DNA from: Rossellomorea aquimaris
GTDB taxonomy: Bacteria; Bacillota; Bacilli; Bacillales; Bacillaceae_B
NCBI RefSeq assembly: GCF_020172085.1
Contig: NZ_JAIVAT010000003.1
Coordinates: 62,001 to 126,000 of the forward strand
Direction of reading: 5' to 3'
DNA length: 64,000 nucleotides
Part shown: in pieces, positions 51,726 to 59,701 of the stretch
Layout of the letters: each line of letters opens with the position of its first letter
Position numbering within the stretch: position 1 is the first letter of the stretch
Made by a program: the position numbers and the translations under genes
Notes under the pieces: generated by a model
Seen by the model: the letters and a program-made list of their open reading frames with translations, nothing else
Told to the model about the DNA's origin: nothing
Databases searched by the model: none

Positions 51726-52997
51726 ATGGAAGCCATTGATATCATCCTCCAAACAGAAGATATTCATAAAGCGACGGAATTGATCAGCTCAAAACTGGGC
51801 AATCCCGTCATTATCGAAAACAAAAATTTCGAACTGATTTCATACAGTTCCTCTTCTAATAAGTTCGATCAAACACAGCTAAAGACAATCCTCACGAAAA
51901 AATGTCCGGTCTTCATCATCGATCGACTGAAAAAAGAGGGCATCGTTCACCAGCTTGAGAAACATACGGATCCGATCCGGGTGCAGGCGATGGAAGAGTT
52001 AGGATTTCACCAGCGCGTCGTCATTTCCGCAAAATACCTTGGCAACACAATGGGATACATCTGGGTTCAGGAATCCAACCGCCTTCTCGAAAATGAAGAG
52101 CTCGCTTTTCTTGAAGAAATCTCCTCACACCTTGGAAACCTGATCAATGATATGTTCGCAAAGGTCAATATTAAACAGGACAGAAAAGAAGAAGTACTAT
52201 GGCATCTCCTGCAGCACGAGTATGGAAGTGAAAGCCAGCTGCGCCATGATGCATCCCTCGTCAAGCTGACCCTGCCGGAACGGTTCACGGTAGCGGTTTA
52301 CTCGATCGCATCGTCACAATATAAGCCCATGCTCGACCAATTGGAGAAGCTCGTCCAGGAATCCAGCTTCAACACAAAGGTTTATTCACTACGGACGGAA
52401 TACCAGGTGATCCTCGTTCTCTACGGAAAGGCAGACTCACCGTCATCTTCCCTGGAATTAGCCAGGGACCTCGTCGAAAAGGTGAAAGAACAAACAGGCG
52501 AAGAAGATTTCTACAACTTCCTCATCGGAATCGGGAAGGAATACACCACGTTATATCAAATGAGAAAAAGTTTCTTGGAAGCATCAGAAGTCATTGAAAC
52601 GGCTAACTTCATCAGTCCGCGTCCTGAATCAATGCCCCGGGAATTTGCTCAATTGGGCATTTATCGGTACCTGCCAACCCTTTATGAGAAAAACACTTCA
52701 AAGGATTATTACAGTGATGATTTGTTGGTATTAATCAAGAATGATGTGAAGAAACAGACAGATCTCCTGAAGACCCTTGAAGTTTATCTGGCGAATGATG
52801 GGAAGGGAAAACAGACTGCCAATGAACTGTTTATCCACCCGAATACGTTAAATTATCGGATAAAAAAAATACAGGAACTGACTACGATTGATTTTAATGA
52901 TTTTAATATGAAGGTGTACTTGTATACGGAGTTGTTGCTGTTGAATAATGTAGAAGCTTATTATCAGCGGTATAAGGATGCTTTGAAAGGGATTTGA
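51726..52997 (+). CDS. putR: PucR/CdaR family regulator, PutR-like
   Basis: A 423-aa regulator. Residues ~1-130 hold a sensory region, then a GGDEF-like central part, and the C-terminal HTH_30 reads ANELFIHPNTLNYRIKKIQE. B. subtilis PutR, of similar size and class, activates putBCP when proline is present. Its position after putBC makes it the likely local activator. No clear RBS spacing problem; ATG with GGAAAGG upstream. Confidence 0.83.
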   Translation: MEAIDIILQTEDIHKATELISSKLGNPVIIENKNFELISYSSSSNKFDQTQLKTILTKKCPVFIIDRLKKEGIVHQLEKHTDPIRVQAMEELGFHQRVVISAKYLGNTMGYIWVQESNRLLENEELAFLEEISSHLGNLINDMFAKVNIKQDRKEEVLWHLLQHEYGSESQLRHDASLVKLTLPERFTVAVYSIASSQYKPMLDQLEKLVQESSFNTKVYSLRTEYQVILVLYGKADSPSSSLELARDLVEKVKEQTGEEDFYNFLIGIGKEYTTLYQMRKSFLEASEVIETANFISPRPESMPREFAQLGIYRYLPTLYEKNTSKDYYSDDLLVLIKNDVKKQTDLLKTLEVYLANDGKGKQTANELFIHPNTLNYRIKKIQELTTIDFNDFNMKVYLYTELLLLNNVEAYYQRYKDALKGI

Positions 52998-53090
52998 TCG
53001 TGGAACTAAATTGTGCCACTCAATAAACCTTTATAAATAGCCCCTATCCCGAGTGAATATGAGTTACCGTTCAGAGAGAATAAACGACAA

Positions 53091-53126
53091 AAAGCAGTCT
53101 AAATCATAAATGATTTAGACTGCTTT
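53091..53126. terminator. Perfect palindromic terminator
   Basis: AAAGCAGTCTAAATCAT and its exact reverse complement flank two bases (17+2+17). A T-rich stretch follows. It ends the putR gene. Confidence 0.83.
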
Positions 53127-53195
53127 ATTTGTTTTTGAGAAAAAGGTTGTATTGGTTTGATTGTAAATAGTGGAAAAATGATTTGATAAATTCAC

Positions 53196-53222
53196 CCTTT
53201 AAGTGTAAAATTACACTAAAGG
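53196..53222. promoter_or_regulatory. AGTGTA-N4-TACACT operator-like site
   Basis: AGTGTA (53202-53207) and TACACT (53212-53217) are flanked by CCTTT and AAAGG. It ends within the AAAGGAGG ribosome binding site of the 85-aa membrane gene, so it could act at the RNA level as well. It matches the site at 48153-48200. Confidence 0.6.
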
Positions 53223-53234
53223 AGGAGTGAGATT

Positions 53235-53492
53235 ATGGAGTTTTTCTCACTTTTGATGTTTCAATTATTTATAATGCTGATATTAGTTATGGTTTTCGGG
53301 TTGATTTTCCACAAATTTTATAGGCGATTAAAAATGACGTATCCTTTACTGGTTAGTGTGCTTGCAGCAATTACATTTAGGCTCATTTTTAATGTTGAAA
53401 ATATGTTGTCTGCAATCGCGTTTTCATCAAACATTTTGTTTTCGATTCTCGTGTATCTTCTTGCTATTAATCAGCATAAAAAAATTAAGTAA
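53235..53492 (+). CDS. Small three-helix membrane protein, 85 aa
   Basis: An 85-aa, very hydrophobic protein with three membrane helices (LMFQLFIMLILVMVFGLIF, PLLVSVLAAITFRLIF, ILFSILVYLLAI) and a lysine-rich tail. The AAAGGAGG site before the ATG is part of the palindrome at 53196-53222. Family not recognised. The shared operator suggests common control with the YfjL-like operon at 47139-48124. Confidence 0.65.
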   Translation: MEFFSLLMFQLFIMLILVMVFGLIFHKFYRRLKMTYPLLVSVLAAITFRLIFNVENMLSAIAFSSNILFSILVYLLAINQHKKIK

Positions 53493-53631
53493 CTTTCCAA
53501 CATTAGTTGAAGATCCAATAATTGATTTGGCTATTTTCTTTTTTCAATAAGCGGTCAAATAAATGCCCTAATTTAATTTAGAGTTGCCGGATTTCTTCTA
53601 ATAAACAAGTTAATATTGGTAGGAGGGTAAA

Positions 53632-53883
53632 ATGAGAAAGTATCTAGGTTGGGCACCGATCGGAATGATAGGAGTTACTTTTATTCTGCTTTTACTTTTG
53701 AAAGGGAAAGTAAGTTGGTATGTAGATACCACCGTGCTAATTACTGGAATAGTATTAGCGTTGGTGACGGCCTTGTTAATCAAAAATGGTAAACCAAAGG
53801 CAATCTTAATCTCAGTATTTGGTATTCTTGTTGGAGGATTTCTTATGCTTATATGGGGGTTTATAATGGAGGGAGGACTGTAA
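53632..53883 (+). CDS. Small three-helix membrane protein, 83 aa
   Basis: An 83-aa protein with helices at residues ~8-24, ~33-50 and ~58-78 (LISVFGILVGGFLMLIWG). AGGAGGG precedes the ATG. No family recognised. It stands alone upstream of the mgtC promoter. Confidence 0.65.
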   Translation: MRKYLGWAPIGMIGVTFILLLLLKGKVSWYVDTTVLITGIVLALVTALLIKNGKPKAILISVFGILVGGFLMLIWGFIMEGGL

Positions 53884-53960
53884 GAACTATTTTCAATATA
53901 AGGTATTTTAATGGAATAAGAAGTGAATTTACTGTATATTTAGAATGTTCGGATGTTATA

Positions 53961-53989
53961 TTGAAATAAGATGTGAATTCGTGTATAAT
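53961..53989 (+). promoter_or_regulatory. Promoter of the mgtC transcript
   Basis: -35 TTGAAA (53961-53966) and a perfect -10 TATAAT (53984-53989) with a 17-bp spacer. Transcription would start near 53996, leaving a leader of about 140 nt before the mgtC start codon. Confidence 0.78.
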
Positions 53990-54029
53990 AGAAAAAAATA
54001 TTTGGATTTAAGCTTGGTAGGAAAAGTGG

Positions 54030-54116
54030 AAGAGATCACCTATGAAGCGATATGTATGATTTTTTCCCCTGTTAGAGGAGAAAGGATGCATTCGTTTTGT
54101 GGCGAGATCTCTTTTT
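54030..54116 (+). ncRNA. Structured leader upstream of mgtC, candidate cis-regulatory RNA
   Basis: The leader can fold into one long nested hairpin. Outer stem AAGAGATC (54030-54037) with GATCTCTT (54106-54113); two further pairs 54039-54040/54101-54102; a middle stem 54042-54057 with 54086-54100 with one bulge and several G-U pairs; and an inner stem TTTCCCCT (54063-54070) with AGGAGAAA (54076-54083) with one mismatch and a five-base loop. U residues follow at 54110-54116, and the mgtC RBS is at 54123. It could be a terminator-type switch. It does not match the M-box or yybP-ykoY motifs as I know them. Confidence 0.5.
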
Positions 54117-54136
54117 CATTTAAGGAGGATGGAGTC

Positions 54137-54670
54137 ATGGCGCATTACATGGATGGATTAACGGATTTCTTCTGGCAGCATGATATTTATTTCCGGATTG
54201 TGGTGAGTGCGATATTAGGCTTCATCATCGGATGGGACCGGTCATCAAAGAATAAGCCAGCCGGTTTAAAAACCTATACGTACGTAGCAGTGGCCTGTAC
54301 CTTGATCACCATTGTCTCAATCGAAGGTGCCGAAATGCTCAGTCAACCGGACAGTGGGAAAATGATGGATCCCTTCCGACTCGCCGCTCAAATTGTATCT
54401 GGGCTCGGTTTCTTAGGGGCAGGGGTAATCCTGAAGGACGGTCTGCGCGTGAAAGGACTTACTTCCGCCGCGATGATCTTTTACGTCGGGGGAGTCGGAA
54501 TCGGGGTTGGAGCGGGATTTTACGGCATTGTGATCTTTGCGACCCTGGTCACGTTCCTCATGACGAGGATCGGAAACTTCTTTGAAGGAAGGGAAATCAC
54601 GATCGTGCGCTTGCCGAAGATAAGAAAGAAAAAAGAGGAAGAGAAAGAAGACAAGAAGGCTGGGAGGTAA
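54137..54670 (+). CDS. MgtC/SapB family membrane protein
   Basis: A 177-aa membrane protein with about four helices. MgtC/SapB motifs: ILGFIIGWDRSSKNKPAGLKTY near the start, then RLAAQIVSGLGFLGAGVILK and GLTSAAMIFYVGGVGIGVGAGFYG. It ends in a lysine/glutamate-rich tail. MgtC proteins support growth in low magnesium and modulate ATP synthase in some pathogens; in Bacillus the role is unsettled. The ATG at 54137 follows AAGGAGG. A longer frame from 53945 would start before the promoter and is rejected. Confidence 0.85.
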   Translation: MAHYMDGLTDFFWQHDIYFRIVVSAILGFIIGWDRSSKNKPAGLKTYTYVAVACTLITIVSIEGAEMLSQPDSGKMMDPFRLAAQIVSGLGFLGAGVILKDGLRVKGLTSAAMIFYVGGVGIGVGAGFYGIVIFATLVTFLMTRIGNFFEGREITIVRLPKIRKKKEEEKEDKKAGR

Positions 54671-54724
54671 AACAAGCGGACCTTAGCTCCTAAGGATAGA
54701 GGGCTCCGTTTTCTAGATGACAAC

Positions 54725-54760
54725 AAAGCTGACCTATGAATTGGCATAGGTCAGTTTTTT
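54725..54760 (+). terminator. Terminator after mgtC
   Basis: A stem of CTGACCTATG with CATAGGTCAG around a short loop, followed by six T residues. The rest of the gene-free stretch to 54982 is AT-rich with no other clear feature. Confidence 0.8.
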
Positions 54761-54982
54761 TATATCAATTTGTCCAATTAAAGGACATTTTATTGAACAA
54801 TACTACGATTCAATTTTGGAATCCTGCTGAAGAATAACTGTAATTAATTTAATGAGTAAAGTATTACCTTTGAATGAATCTTTTTAAAATGGGATGAATT
54901 TGCATTCGAGGGTAGTAAAGTTTTAGAAAAAATTCCATATGTTTAATTAGACTAAACGTTTTCAGAAAGGAGTTATTCAGTA

Positions 54983-55249
54983 TTGCAACGTATAAAATTT
55001 ATGATTAAACATTTTCTAAGTGAGCCATTGTGGTTTAAAATTTTGATTATTACCACTTTACTTTCTTCAATTATTTTTAGTAGTTCATTTTTTTCGTATA
55101 ATGATTATTTACAAAGCATTTCTAAATTAGCTGCTGCTATCTTTTTTTGTGCTTATGGAATAAAAATGAGAAGAAATCTTCGAATTTCTGTTATCTTTTT
55201 TATTTTGACAGTTACATGTGTTTATTTGTCAATTCTGTCTATATTTTAG
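54983..55249 (+). CDS. Small membrane protein, 88 aa
   Basis: An 88-aa protein with three hydrophobic segments (FKILIITTLLSSIIFSSSFF, AAAIFFCAYGIKMR, SVIFFILTVTCVYLSIL) and a basic start. TTG start ten bases after AGAAAGGAG. Very AT-rich, like the following genes to 57506. Family not recognised. Confidence 0.55.
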   Translation: MQRIKFMIKHFLSEPLWFKILIITTLLSSIIFSSSFFSYNDYLQSISKLAAAIFFCAYGIKMRRNLRISVIFFILTVTCVYLSILSIF

Positions 55250-55318
55250 AAAGATGTTTATCATTCTTTTGAATTAATACTTCAATATTAAGAGGAATTA
55301 AATGTAAGCATTAATTGT

Positions 55319-55346
55319 CGCGATAATTTAATATCGTGCTTTTTTT
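55319..55346 (+). terminator. Terminator after the 88-aa membrane gene
   Basis: CGCGATA pairs with TATCGTG (one G-U) across a six-base loop, followed by seven T residues. Apart from this hairpin, the 308 bp between 55250 and 55557 are AT-rich and featureless. Confidence 0.7.
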
Positions 55347-55557
55347 GCTGGCATGAAATCATTGTATGAATGAATATTTTTTGTATTAATTGGTATTAAG
55401 TTAAAGGGCAGTTTAACCGAAAAGGAGCACTGAAATTAAGTCTAAAATGAACATATATTGATGGTCCACTCTTGCTCAAAATGCATTATTTTGTAATAAT
55501 TTGTATTTGGAATAATTTATTATATAAGTTAATAGAGGGGGCAGTGATATTTATTTT

Positions 55558-55902
55558 ATGAAGCAAACAAATAATTTTTCTCTAATATTCTTGGGGGTTT
55601 GTGTATTAGCTGGTGCTTGGATGGTTTCTAATTCACTAAATAATAACGGTAATCAGAAAGCGGTTGCAGCAGTTGATCAAGTTACTGTTGTTACACCTCA
55701 AGAACATCAATTATTAAATCATCTAGAACTAAAAGAATACCTGGGAATAAACGACGAGCAATTAGAAAAGATTCTACCCAAAAAAGAGGGTAATGTTACT
55801 ACAAGTGAAATACCCTATATAAAAATTGGATATACCACCTATTTTCCTGTAAAGGCAATAGATAAGTGGTTAACTGAAACGGAAGCTGAAACATTTCAGT
55901 AA
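55558..55902 (+). CDS. Membrane-anchored protein with excisionase-like HTH
   Basis: A 114-aa protein: an N-terminal membrane segment (residues 8-24, SLIFLGVCVLAGAWMVSN), a linker, and a C-terminal domain LELKEYLGINDEQLEKILP with IPYIKIGYTTYFPVKAIDKWL. This domain matches the DNA-binding helix-turn-helix/excisionase pattern, usually cytoplasmic. With a single N-terminal helix the domain could face either side. GAGGGGGCAG upstream. Function unknown. Confidence 0.6.
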   Translation: MKQTNNFSLIFLGVCVLAGAWMVSNSLNNNGNQKAVAAVDQVTVVTPQEHQLLNHLELKEYLGINDEQLEKILPKKEGNVTTSEIPYIKIGYTTYFPVKAIDKWLTETEAETFQ

Positions 55903-55936
55903 TATATATATCTTGAATTCAATTCTACAATAAACT

Positions 55937-55980
55937 GGGCAATAACTAAAGATCTGCTAATGATCTCGTTATTGCCCTTC
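55937..55980 (+). terminator. Terminator with GGGCAATAAC arms, copy 1
   Basis: GGGCAATAAC (55937-55946) pairs with GTTATTGCCC (55968-55977), with an inner GATC pair. The same arms form the terminator at 56769-56815. Confidence 0.78.
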
Positions 55981-56051
55981 TTCAATTATGGGGTAGACTT
56001 ATGGAATAATATGTTAATATTAGATTAGATGATTCAGAGGGGGAGATTGTA

Positions 56052-56735
56052 ATAAAGAGAGTATATTTTTTACATGGATTTATGGGTACTGGAGAAACTC
56101 ATTTCTCTAACCAAGTTTCTAGTTTAGGTGATGGTTATGAAGCGATCCTAATTGATTTACCAGGACACGGGAACTCACCAGTCGAGGCTTCTGATAACTA
56201 TTTTGAAGATGCTCTAAAATACGTCATTTCTCAAATGAAACAAGAAGGAGAAGTATTTCTGGTTGGCTTGTCTTTAGGAGCATCTTTAGCTATACATATT
56301 GCCCTGAGAGAGCCAGAGTTAGTAAAAGGTATAGTGCTCACTGGTTATTCGCCGTATATTCCTGAAGAGTTAATTAGTGTTATGGAGAAACAATATGAAT
56401 TCTTCTTAAATATTGAGGAAAACGATAAAGAGACAGCAGAGTACTTTATGTCCCTGCACGGAGATAAATGGCATAAGACCTTAAAAAAGGTTTTGTATCA
56501 GATGACTTATAAGTATCCAAGTGCTACCCCTGAAGAAATAAAGAGTATAAGAGTTCCAATGTTACTACTTAATGGGAGTAATGAAATGCACGAAGTAGAG
56601 GCAGCGACTTATATGAAGAAACTGAATAATGATATTAGAGTTGGATTAGTTCCTGATACAGGACATACAGTAAATATTGAAGAGCCAGCAATATATAACA
56701 AGATACTTACAACATTTTTAGAAGCTAATAAATAG
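56052..56735 (+). CDS. Alpha/beta hydrolase, MenH-like, with a non-ATG start
   Basis: A soluble hydrolase of about 218-228 aa. The oxyanion motif FLHGFMGTG, the nucleophile elbow GLSLGASLAI (serine in GLSLG) and the histidine in DTGHTVNIEEP are clear. The first ATG (56082) falls inside HGFMG, downstream of the conserved HG, so translation must begin upstream. GAGGGGGA (56037-56044) points to codon ATA at 56052 or ATT at 56046, neither a common start. Either a rare start is used or the start codon has mutated. Confidence 0.65.
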   Translation: MKRVYFLHGFMGTGETHFSNQVSSLGDGYEAILIDLPGHGNSPVEASDNYFEDALKYVISQMKQEGEVFLVGLSLGASLAIHIALREPELVKGIVLTGYSPYIPEELISVMEKQYEFFLNIEENDKETAEYFMSLHGDKWHKTLKKVLYQMTYKYPSATPEEIKSIRVPMLLLNGSNEMHEVEAATYMKKLNNDIRVGLVPDTGHTVNIEEPAIYNKILTTFLEANK

Positions 56736-56768
56736 CACTAATTCATTAAAATCCTTATTCCTTTATTG

Positions 56769-56815
56769 GGGCAATAACAGAAGGTCAGTTACTCAGATCA
56801 AGGTTATTGCCCTAA
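56769..56815 (+). terminator. Terminator with GGGCAATAAC arms, copy 2
   Basis: GGGCAATAAC (56769-56778) pairs with GTTATTGCCC (56803-56812). The arms equal those at 55937-55977 while the loops differ. Confidence 0.75.
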
Positions 56816-56939
56816 TAAATTATCGGGCACAATAATGGAAGATTCGAAACCTTAATTGGGATTTTTTCTAATTAAGGGTGCACTCCACTCAAAGCGATTC
56901 AATATTAAAAATCTCAATCTCTAAGAAAAAGGGGAAAGT

Positions 56940-57506
56940 ATGAAAAGGTTAGTTATAATGACAGTAGGTAAAACCCATAGTGGAAAAACTACATTTGCAA
57001 AAGCTTTAGAAAGCAAGTTAAATAATTCTTTTATAATGGACCAAGATAATAACGCTGAATTTTTAAATACATATTATAAGAATCTATTACCAAAACAAGG
57101 ACCTAACATTCTAAAGCATTCTGTATCACAGGTGATTGTTGATTATGCTAAAGAACACACGGACTTTCATATTATTGCTAGTAGTGCAAACCGTACTAGA
57201 AAAGGGAGAAAGTATTTACTAGAAAAAGTATATGATAAAAATGCGTTTGTAAGTATCTTGGTTCATTTTGATATTCCTGATGAAGTTCTTTATGAAAGAG
57301 TAATTAAAAGTAAACGAAGTACCAATATACTTAGGGGAGCTTATTCTAACTTTAAGGAAGTACTCTATAGTCAACAGAGCGGTTCTATGAATAAAGATGT
57401 TGTGGACCCTGAAGAAGGGGAAGCAGATTATTTATTTGTAATTAGAGATAATAAGGATGTTGATTCTGTAATTAAAGAAATCGTTCATATTGCTAACTGT
57501 TTTTGA
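56940..57506 (+). CDS. P-loop kinase-like ATP-binding protein
   Basis: A 188-aa protein. Walker A is VGKTHSGKTTFAKAL at the N terminus; FIMDQDN could supply the base, and a lid-like KSKRSTNILRGAYSNF region follows. It resembles AAA_33/zeta-like or polynucleotide-kinase-like small kinases, acting on an unknown substrate. AAAAGGGGAAAG precedes the ATG. AT-rich codon use matches its neighbours from 54983. Confidence 0.75.
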   Translation: MKRLVIMTVGKTHSGKTTFAKALESKLNNSFIMDQDNNAEFLNTYYKNLLPKQGPNILKHSVSQVIVDYAKEHTDFHIIASSANRTRKGRKYLLEKVYDKNAFVSILVHFDIPDEVLYERVIKSKRSTNILRGAYSNFKEVLYSQQSGSMNKDVVDPEEGEADYLFVIRDNKDVDSVIKEIVHIANCF

Positions 57507-57631
57507 TTCAAATTCATCCTAATATTAAGCTAAAAGGAAAGCCTTAAGAAAACCTGAAACTATTTAGTGCAGGTTAGCAGGTAATTAATTGGTTCATCTT
57601 AAAGTTCCCACTCATAAGATCCAAATTTAAA

Positions 57632-57675
57632 TACATTGATCCCTTGAAGGATTAATGTACTTTTTTGTTGAATTA
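57632..57675 (+). terminator. Terminator, copy 3 of the repeated terminator element
   Basis: TACATTGATCC pairs with GGATTAATGTA (one G-U), followed by CTTTTTTGTTGAATT, identical in tail to copy 1 at 3131-3173. Confidence 0.78.
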
Positions 57676-57768
57676 CATTAACAGAAATCTAAACTGGGGT
57701 GAAATATAAAAAAGGGAGAACGTTTTTTCATTAAATCTTACTTTAAAGTTTTAGAGAGGGGAAACGAG

Positions 57769-58332
57769 ATGGATCCTATTTTAATAGATGTTCCGTTACA
57801 AATCGAAACAGATAGACTCATTCTTCGAGCACCGCAACAAGCTGGGGACGGGAAGGTAGTACACCAAGCGATTAAGGATTCAATTAATGAGCTGAAGCAA
57901 TGGTTGGTTTTATTTCAGTCCATTCCTACTGTTGAAGAAACAGAAATTCTCCTGAGGAACGCCCATATCGATTTTTTGAAAAGAGAATGCCTTCGCTATC
58001 TTATCTTTCATAAGGATACGAATGATTTTATTGGAACGGCTAGCCTTCACAGAATGAATTGGAAGATTTCAAAATGTGAGATTGGATACTGGATTAACTC
58101 GCCATTTAGTGGCAATGGATATATGACAGAAGCTGTAGGTGAGTTAACGAACCTTGGCTTTCAGAAATTCAAGTTTAGAAGAATTGAAATAAGATGTGAA
58201 TCAACAAACAATAAAAGTCGTTCGGTCGCAGCAAAACTAGGTTTTGAATTGGAAGGAACCTTACGGAATGATGATTTATCCGCAGATGGCAGCAAGCGAA
58301 CGGACACTTGTATTTATTCAATGATTAAGTAA
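57769..58332 (+). CDS. RimJ/RimL-type GNAT acetyltransferase
   Basis: A 187-aa acetyltransferase of the ribosomal-protein N-acetyltransferase branch. IETDRLILRAPQQAGD starts the fold, IGYWINSPFSGNGYMTEAV is the acetyl-CoA loop, and RIEIRCESTNNKSRSVAAKLGFELEGTLRND ends it. Such enzymes acetylate N termini or small amines. GAGGGGAAACG site before the ATG. It stands alone. Confidence 0.87.
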   Translation: MDPILIDVPLQIETDRLILRAPQQAGDGKVVHQAIKDSINELKQWLVLFQSIPTVEETEILLRNAHIDFLKRECLRYLIFHKDTNDFIGTASLHRMNWKISKCEIGYWINSPFSGNGYMTEAVGELTNLGFQKFKFRRIEIRCESTNNKSRSVAAKLGFELEGTLRNDDLSADGSKRTDTCIYSMIK

Positions 58333-58380
58333 ACATCATTGAAAATAAATCAAAAAGGATTTTAATATTCAAAAACAGGA

Positions 58381-58409
58381 TTGACAATCCAACTAGAATC
58401 TATTACCAT
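58381..58409 (+). promoter_or_regulatory. Promoter of the SAM-riboswitch operon
   Basis: Consensus -35 TTGACA (58381-58386) with TACCAT (58404-58409) 17 bp downstream, about 50 bp before the riboswitch. Confidence 0.6.
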
Positions 58410-58457
58410 AACCCTAATGCTAAAACGCATCATAACTTTAATTTAATAAAGCGATAT

Positions 58458-58620
58458 CTTCTTATCCAGAGAGGTGGAGGGACTGGCCCTGTGATACCTC
58501 GGCAACGGGTTCTTAATGAATACCGTGCCAATTCCATCAAGTCATATGACTTGAAAGATGAGAAGAGCGGGACATATACATATTTTTGTGCCTCTCTTCT
58601 TATGAAGGGGGGCACTTTTT
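58458..58620 (+). ncRNA. SAM-I (S-box) riboswitch
   Basis: The aptamer has the CTTATCCAGAGAGGTGGAGG start, the GATACCTCGGCAACGGGTTC segment, CCGTGCCAATTCC and the closing ACTTGAAAGATGAGAAG (58458-58566). A terminator follows: GTGCC (58588-58592) with GGCAC (58611-58615) and five T residues. With SAM bound, transcription should stop before metN; when SAM falls, the methionine uptake genes are expressed. Confidence 0.95.
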
Positions 58621-58675
58621 ATTTGAGCTACGATGTTCAACAAGAAGACTACATAGCGAAAGGAGCAGGTCCTGT

Positions 58676-59701
58676 ATGATCAGAGTTCAGAATGTTACGA
58701 AAGTTTTCGAGACGAAGGATGGCCCATTCACCGCTTTGAAAAATGTTTCCTTCGAAGTGAAGAAGGGTGAAATTTACGGGGTGATCGGATTCAGCGGAGC
58801 GGGGAAAAGCACGCTTGTCCGTTGTCTCAATTTTTTAGAGAAACCATCTTCGGGTGATATTTTCATAGAGGGGCGCAGCCTGAAGGATCAGTCGGCCATC
58901 GATCTGAGGAAGGAAAGGCACCGCATCGGGATGATCTTTCAGCACTTCAATCTGTTTCAATCCCGGACGGTGGCAGGGAATATCGCCTATCCTCTGAAAC
59001 TGGCAAAATGGCCGAAAGATAAAATCAGCGAAAGAGTAAAGGAGTTGCTCGCGTTTGTCGGACTGGAAGATAAAGCGAAGCATTATCCGGATGAACTGTC
59101 AGGAGGGCAGAAGCAAAGGGTGGGGATAGCAAGAGCACTGGCGACATCGCCTTCGATTCTGCTCTGCGATGAAGCGACATCCGCCCTTGATCCTCAGACG
59201 ACGGAATCGATTCTGAACTTATTAAAGAGAATCAACGCGGAGTATGGCATTACGATTGTGATGATCACTCACGAAATGGGGGTCATCCGGGAAATCTGTG
59301 ACAAGGTCGCGGTGATGGAAAATGGAGAAATCGTGGAAGAGGGAAGCGTCTTCGATATCTTCTCCAACCCGCAGACCTCGACGACGAGAAACTTTGTGAA
59401 GAGTGTCATGAATGATCAGCTGCCTGTATCGGTTCTTGATAAATTGAATGACAGTAAGGAAGGGCGCATCTGCCGCCTCATATTTAAGGGGGATTCGACG
59501 GGTACGCCGATCCTTTCCGAAACGGCCAAGGCATTCAATGCCCATATCAATGTATTATTCGGCCAGATCACGGAACTACAGGGCAAGCCTTTCGGAAATC
59601 TCATCGTGCAGATCATCGGCAGCAAGAAGGAAACGGAAGAAATCCTGGAATATTGGAGAAACAGATTATTCGTAAGCGAGGTGGAGAAGCGTGCAAGTTA
59701 A
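58676..59701 (+). CDS. metN: Methionine ABC transporter ATP-binding protein
   Basis: A 341-aa ABC ATPase. Walker A GFSGAGKST, signature LSGGQKQRVGIARAL, Walker B LLCDEATSALDP and the switch histidine ITHEMGVI are complete. The C-terminal NIL (ACT-like) domain begins near GRICRLIFKG and mediates methionine inhibition in this family. The ATG at 58676 follows AAAGGAG; the longer frame from 58586 overlaps the riboswitch terminator. It overlaps metI by 11 bp. Confidence 0.93.
   Translation: MIRVQNVTKVFETKDGPFTALKNVSFEVKKGEIYGVIGFSGAGKSTLVRCLNFLEKPSSGDIFIEGRSLKDQSAIDLRKERHRIGMIFQHFNLFQSRTVAGNIAYPLKLAKWPKDKISERVKELLAFVGLEDKAKHYPDELSGGQKQRVGIARALATSPSILLCDEATSALDPQTTESILNLLKRINAEYGITIVMITHEMGVIREICDKVAVMENGEIVEEGSVFDIFSNPQTSTTRNFVKSVMNDQLPVSVLDKLNDSKEGRICRLIFKGDSTGTPILSETAKAFNAHINVLFGQITELQGKPFGNLIVQIIGSKKETEEILEYWRNRLFVSEVEKRAS

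Noticed and set aside
53945..54136. N-terminal extension of the MgtC protein
   Set aside because: The extended frame begins upstream of a consensus promoter and runs through a stable hairpin; the ATG at 54137 has AAGGAGG.
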